From contig JAEEIN010000096.1 of assembly GCA_016281385.1 (NCBI GenBank), positions 1 to 47,580 of the forward strand: 47,580 nt of DNA. The letters run 5' to 3'. The stretch comes from Lachnospiraceae bacterium (GTDB lineage Bacteria > Bacillota > Clostridia > Lachnospirales > Lachnospiraceae). The stretch's first letter is position 1. Every line of letters begins with the position of its first letter. The notes below the pieces were generated by a model that was not told the origin of the DNA, ran no database searches, and saw nothing but the letters and a program-made list of their open reading frames with translations. Of the stretch, positions 44,466 through 47,580 are shown in pieces. The translations under genes and the position numbers were made by a program.

Positions 44466-47400
44466 ATGAAGAAGAGATTTACCAAAGCCCTGGCGGCATT
44501 TTTATGCGCAGTCATGGTACTTTCCAACAATGGCTTAAGCACATTCGCGGATACGTTACACAGTGATGTGACAGGTAACGACATCGTAGTGTATGAAGAA
44601 AATGTTTCGGAGGTTTCGGGAGGAGAGGATATCATCGTTCCTTCAGATGATGAGATCGCCGAAGCGGAAGAGATCATTGAAGATGAAGAGATCATTGAGG
44701 AGGAAGAATATGCAACCTTTACCGATGAGTTCGGTGAGGAGCATGTTTATTCCCTGACCGCAACGAAAAATAATATATATGATATCAGCGGAGATGAGTT
44801 ACTTTCCGTTACTGATGAAGATGGCAATGCTCTGAAGGGAGTAGTTTCCATTCCCGAGGGAAAGGGCATTAAGAAGATCGGAACAAATGCATTTAAGGGT
44901 AATACAGATATTACCTATGTTGTGCTTCCCGCAGGCATTGAGGTCATTTCCGAATCTGCCTTCAGCGGATGTACGAAGTTAAAAGGAGTTTTTGTTCCGA
45001 AGGGTGTTATTGACATCGGGAATAATGCATTTGCCGGTGATTCATCACTCATCAAGATTTCGATACCCAGATCGGTTGAAAGGATAGGAGCCGGTGCATT
45101 CAGTAATTGTACAAAGCTTTATGTTGTCGCAATGAATGACGCAGACTTCAGTGAACTTAATTTCATTGGAGCCGAAGCTTTCAGAGGATGCGAAGCCCTC
45201 ACATATTTTTGCTCGGATTCCACGGTGTCTTTCCCTACTGCTCTTAAAGAGATCGGAGCCTATGCCTTTGCAGGCTGTGAAAGCCTTTCAAAGCTTCCCT
45301 TGTCAGACAGCATAGTTTCTATCGGCGAAGGAGCTTTCATGGAATGTACCAAGGTTGCGTCGGTTAATATACCGAAGAATCTTAAGGTCATTGAGAAGGC
45401 GACTTTTAAAGGATGTACATCCCTTGTCACCGTCAGCATGGGGGGATCCACTCTTGAGATAATAAAAGAAGAAGCATTTTCCGATTGTGAAATGCTTGGA
45501 ACTCTTACATTCCCTTTTACACTTAAGGAATTGGGAACCGGCGCCTTCGAAGGATGTACAAATCTTGTGTCGGCATTTATTAACTGCAGTCCCATATTTG
45601 ACGGTATAGTATTCCCCACAAAGGGAAAGATTTATCTCTACAGTGTTGAAGGCGGATCTGTTCAGAATTATGCAAAAGGAAAGACAAATATCATATTTGT
45701 TGATCTTATCAACTCTGATAATAATAAATACGTTGTGAAAACCAACTGCGAAGGCAAAGGTACCATCAAGGTCACTGATATCGAAGGAAAAGATATTCCT
45801 AAAGACGGCGTGACTGCCGATACGACTTTGTATGTTGTTGTAACCCCTGCGACCGGATGGACATTAAGCAGCGGATCCCTGAAAGTGAACGGAAAATCCA
45901 TTAAGATTTCGGGAGACAAATACAAATTTGTTATGCCCAAGGGAGGCGCTTCGGTTACGGCTAAATTTGTTGAGAGTAATCAGGACGACAGGATCAACGG
46001 AACACTGCGTGTGGAATTTTCCGAAGGTGAGGTAGATCCGGACTTCCCCGACGTTGTAACAATAAAGATAGGTCAGAAGACAAAGATCATTGTTTCCGAT
46101 GATAAGGGCGTTGTTCCTGCCAGGAAGATCCAGGGCTATGAATTTGTTAATGATAAGACCATAAAAAAGGATAATAACACAGACCCCAAAGATGAAGAGA
46201 AGTATAAGAAGAGCGAGGAGATCATTTCCGTATCCAACTCGGGTATGATCACCGCCAAGGCTGTTGGTACCGCAAAGTTAAATATAAAGTATAAGGATAA
46301 GAAGGGCGAAGCCAAGACAAAGCAGATCAGGATATATGTTAAGGCTGCCAAGGTATCGAATCTTAAGCTTAAAGTAGACAGTTACGACGACGTTACATTT
46401 ACTCTTTCCGAAGTTTCAGATATGAATGTTTTATCTGCCAATGTGGTAGATGTAAAGAAAAAGGACAGCTTTAAGATCAAATTGAAAGCAGTGGCTTATG
46501 ATGCCGCTGACGACAGTATATCGGTTCCGCTTAAATGGAGTACCTCCGATGCTGCCATTGCAAAGCTGAGTGCCACCGAGACCAAAGAAGGTAACATGAC
46601 AAATACCATTACCGTACCCGGCAGCGCCAAAGGTGAAGCAATCGTAACGGTAACGGCAACATTATCAAAGAGTAAGACCATAAGCAAGAGATTCAAGATC
46701 TCCGTACAGGATTACACTCCCAAGGTTATTTCAACCGTTAATGTTAATCCCAATAAGGACCCCATGGGTGTTATCAAGCTTTCACCGTCCTACGGTGCGG
46801 TTCCGGATAATCCTGAGAGTCTTAAACTCACGGATCTTTCTGATTTCCGTATTAAATATATCGGTATTGAAGGTGGCAATTATCTCTATGCGGTTACGGC
46901 AAGGGCTGGTATTAGAGAAAAGGAATATTCTCGATCCTTTGAAGAATTCAATGTTATAAAGGATTCCAATTCTTACCCGGTTTCTTCTTTAAAGGTTAAA
47001 TTTAAGGTCAAGGCTTCAACGCCCAGCCCCAAGATTTCCTTCCTTTCGGGCTGCAAGATCGATACCTTATACAAGAATGACGGAACCGAAGTTAAATTCA
47101 AGGTTACATCGCTCGGTTCAAATGTGATCACCAGCTATGCATTGGCTGCCCTTTCACCCAAAGCCGATGATCAGAAGTTCCTTGAAAACTTTGAAATCGA
47201 CGATGAAGGTGTGATCACTCAGAAGAGCGCCGAGCTTGCAAAAACTTCTAAGGGCAAGTATGCGGTCACAGGTAATCTGGTACTGACATTTGCAGGTTAC
47301 GATTCGGGTGTTACCGTTAAAAAGAAGATAACGATCCCCACCAAGACCACTGCAACTGCTTATAAATTAAGCAGCACCAAGGGAACCTTCAGTGATCTTG

Positions 47401-47580
47401 CAGGCGAGCAGGAAGTTTTCCTTGATGTACTTGATACAAACAATAAGAACAAGGCCATAGATTTAAGTGATACCACCAACGGAGAATACAGGATCGGTGT
47501 TGTATCCGGTCCCCTTACTTCCGACAAGGTTGAGATCGAAGATGGGAAAATCAAGCTTACGATACCTTCCAATGCTGAGA
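44466..47580 (+). CDS. Large secreted BspA-like leucine-rich-repeat protein (3' end outside window)
   Basis: The frame is open for 1038 codons and runs off the window. A signal peptide (MKKRFTKALAAFLCAVMVLS, ending near TFA, residue 28) is followed by an acidic linker with VTGNDI and VSGGEDI and long Glu runs. About ten BspA/TpLRR repeats (residues about 135-380) follow, each with an AF-x-x-C-type core such as SAFSGC, EAFRGC, YAFAGC and GAFEGC. Next come an InlB-type repeat (about 415-500, with ATGWTLSSGSLKVNG and FVMPKGGASVTAKF), a Big_2-like Ig domain (about 535-630, with SNSGMITAKAVGTAKL) and further beta-rich modules. GGAGGAG precedes the ATG. Adhesion or polysaccharide contact is inferred from the family. 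Confidence 0.9.
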   Translation, partial: MKKRFTKALAAFLCAVMVLSNNGLSTFADTLHSDVTGNDIVVYEENVSEVSGGEDIIVPSDDEIAEAEEIIEDEEIIEEEEYATFTDEFGEEHVYSLTATKNNIYDISGDELLSVTDEDGNALKGVVSIPEGKGIKKIGTNAFKGNTDITYVVLPAGIEVISESAFSGCTKLKGVFVPKGVIDIGNNAFAGDSSLIKISIPRSVERIGAGAFSNCTKLYVVAMNDADFSELNFIGAEAFRGCEALTYFCSDSTVSFPTALKEIGAYAFAGCESLSKLPLSDSIVSIGEGAFMECTKVASVNIPKNLKVIEKATFKGCTSLVTVSMGGSTLEIIKEEAFSDCEMLGTLTFPFTLKELGTGAFEGCTNLVSAFINCSPIFDGIVFPTKGKIYLYSVEGGSVQNYAKGKTNIIFVDLINSDNNKYVVKTNCEGKGTIKVTDIEGKDIPKDGVTADTTLYVVVTPATGWTLSSGSLKVNGKSIKISGDKYKFVMPKGGASVTAKFVESNQDDRINGTLRVEFSEGEVDPDFPDVVTIKIGQKTKIIVSDDKGVVPARKIQGYEFVNDKTIKKDNNTDPKDEEKYKKSEEIISVSNSGMITAKAVGTAKLNIKYKDKKGEAKTKQIRIYVKAAKVSNLKLKVDSYDDVTFTLSEVSDMNVLSANVVDVKKKDSFKIKLKAVAYDAADDSISVPLKWSTSDAAIAKLSATETKEGNMTNTITVPGSAKGEAIVTVTATLSKSKTISKRFKISVQDYTPKVISTVNVNPNKDPMGVIKLSPSYGAVPDNPESLKLTDLSDFRIKYIGIEGGNYLYAVTARAGIREKEYSRSFEEFNVIKDSNSYPVSSLKVKFKVKASTPSPKISFLSGCKIDTLYKNDGTEVKFKVTSLGSNVITSYALAALSPKADDQKFLENFEIDDEGVITQKSAELAKTSKGKYAVTGNLVLTFAGYDSGVTVKKKITIPTKTTATAYKLSSTKGTFSDLAGEQEVFLDVLDTNNKNKAIDLSDTTNGEYRIGVVSGPLTSDKVEIEDGKIKLTIPSNAE

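Noticed and set aside
44856-45560. CRISPR-like or DNA-level tandem repeat in the leucine-rich-repeat region
   Set aside because: The repetition is at protein level; DNA copies are diverged and have no constant spacer length.

Overview
The window reads as a chromosomal segment of a Gram-positive anaerobe of class Clostridia, most likely a Lachnospiraceae member. The basis is the gene content (a mraZ-led division cluster, BMP-family nucleoside transport, a DUF5688-like protein, a LigA of the type I associate with that family, large secreted Ig/BspA-like proteins), strong AGGAGG ribosome sites, TTG/GTG starts and short intergenic gaps. I see no phage, insertion sequence, integrase or CRISPR array. 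Family assignments come from recognising motifs, not from searches.

Region 1 (1-11300): ychF, then a compact division and cell-wall (dcw) operon: mraZ, rsmH, ftsL, ftsI, mraY, ftsW, ftsQ, murD, ftsZ, followed by nrdR. A sigma-A-type promoter and a row of GTGGTA repeats (probable MraZ operator) precede mraZ. murE, murF, murG, murC and ftsA are not in the cluster. The YchF P-loop is strongly altered.

Region 2 (11300-21000): a five-gene peptide/nickel-type ABC importer, a small unknown protein with its own strong promoter and terminator, aroQ, a large polytopic membrane protein (DUF6020-like), efp, and a DUF5688-like protein.

Region 3 (21000-27800): a 1727-residue secreted modular protein, a tRNA-Arg(CCG) gene and a membrane-anchored SH3-domain protein.

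Region 4 (27800-35000): gdhA faces a minus-strand nucleoside-type importer operon (BMP lipoprotein, double ATPase, two permeases). Divergent to the lipoprotein gene lies tdk, so nucleoside uptake and thymidine salvage share one intergenic region, which contains two palindromes.

Region 5 (35000-39260): a small lipoprotein, rluF, ligA and metA, tightly packed with tdk. LigA and MetA both carry unusual active-site residues.

Region 6 (39260-47580): a split chromate-type transporter on the minus strand, a heterodimeric ABC exporter with one degenerate ATP site, and the start of a large secreted BspA-like leucine-rich-repeat protein that runs off the window. This protein and the 1727-residue one share a VSG/VTGND-type acidic linker after the signal peptide.

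No stretch longer than about 300 bases lacks a gene. The longest gaps (1152-1374, 40402-40624, 44194-44465) hold promoters, terminators and operators listed below.
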